From positions 1 to 64,000 of the forward strand of contig NZ_MDSS02000002.1 in assembly GCF_001758425.2 (NCBI RefSeq): 64,000 nucleotides of DNA. Reading direction: 5' to 3'. The position numbers were made by a program, and so were the translations under genes. The notes under the pieces were generated by a model. That model worked only from the letters and a program-made list of their open reading frames with translations. It searched no databases and had not been told where the DNA came from. Positions 63,862-64,000 of the stretch are shown here, piece after piece. The DNA is from Nesterenkonia sp. PF2B19. Its GTDB lineage: Bacteria; Actinomycetota; Actinomycetes; Actinomycetales; Micrococcaceae. Each line of letters opens with the position of its first letter. Within the stretch, counting starts at the first letter, position 1.

Positions 63862-64000
63862 CTACTTCTTGCCCTTCTCGCCGCCACCCTCGTCGGAGGA
63901 CAGAGCAGCGATGAAGGCCTCCTGAGGCACCTCCACGGTGCCCACCATCTTCATGCGCTTCTTGCCCTCCTTCTGCTTCTCCAGCAGCTTGCGCTTGCGG
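63862..64000 (-). CDS. lepA: Elongation factor 4 (LepA), C-terminal end only
   Basis: The last 45 codons before TAG at 63862 encode [20 protein letters not shown] followed by [12 protein letters not shown] and a Gly/Lys tail, the LepA C-terminus. The rest lies beyond the right edge. LepA back-translocates stalled ribosomes. The lepA-hemW order is conserved in actinobacteria. Confidence 0.88.
   Translation of the reverse strand, partial: RKRKLLEKQKEGKKRMKMVGTVEVPQEAFIAALSSDEGGGEKGKK

Overview
The window is a continuous stretch of chromosomal housekeeping genes from a high-GC Gram-positive bacterium. The order Micrococcales, probably Micrococcaceae, fits best; I cannot fix the genus. Support comes from the actinobacterial integration host factor (mIHF), an actinobacterial PriA without helicase motifs, a bc1-aa3 respiratory chain with a diheme QcrC, DUF3043 and DUF3097 proteins, a PyrR-led pyrimidine operon and many GTG starts. 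I see no rRNA, tRNA, CRISPR array, prophage or transposase.

Layout, left to right (most genes on the minus strand): comEC (runs off the left edge), comEA, degV and leuS; an alpha/beta hydrolase (+); priA; metK, coaBC, rpoZ, gmk and mihF; a pyrimidine operon pyrR-pyrB-pyrC-(membrane protein)-carA-carB-pyrF; nusB, efp, aroB, aroK, aroC, aroE and mltG (translation and shikimate pathway); a DUF349 coiled-coil protein; hisS and aspS (+); dtd; rarA (+); the bc1-aa3 supercomplex in two clusters, ctaE-qcrC-qcrA-qcrB and ctaC-ctaD-ctaF, separated by trpD (+) and def; erpA; a DUF3043 protein (+); pyrD; a second alpha/beta hydrolase (+); uppS, recO and leuA with a leucine leader peptide; era, a CBS/CorC-type membrane protein, ybeY, phoH, rsmE, dnaJ and hrcA under a CIRCE element; DUF3097 and DUF4870 proteins (+); hemW; and the 3' end of lepA at the right edge.

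Functionally the region holds UMP synthesis (pyrBC, carAB, pyrD and pyrF; pyrE not present), most of the shikimate pathway, the terminal respiratory oxidase branch, late 16S rRNA maturation (era, ybeY, rsmE) and two class II aminoacyl-tRNA synthetases next to leuS.

No undescribed multi-gene system is evident. The points most worth a second look are: (1) eight single-base deletions that break six otherwise normal genes, most likely assembly errors; (2) a shared CTAC-N5-GTAG dyad near both oxidase/bc1 clusters; (3) a leucine leader peptide with rare CTA codons before leuA; (4) nine genes with a TANNNT box 6 to 8 nt before the start codon, i.e. predicted leaderless mRNAs; (5) His-Asp pentapeptide tandem repeats in three unrelated proteins, among many short minisatellites.
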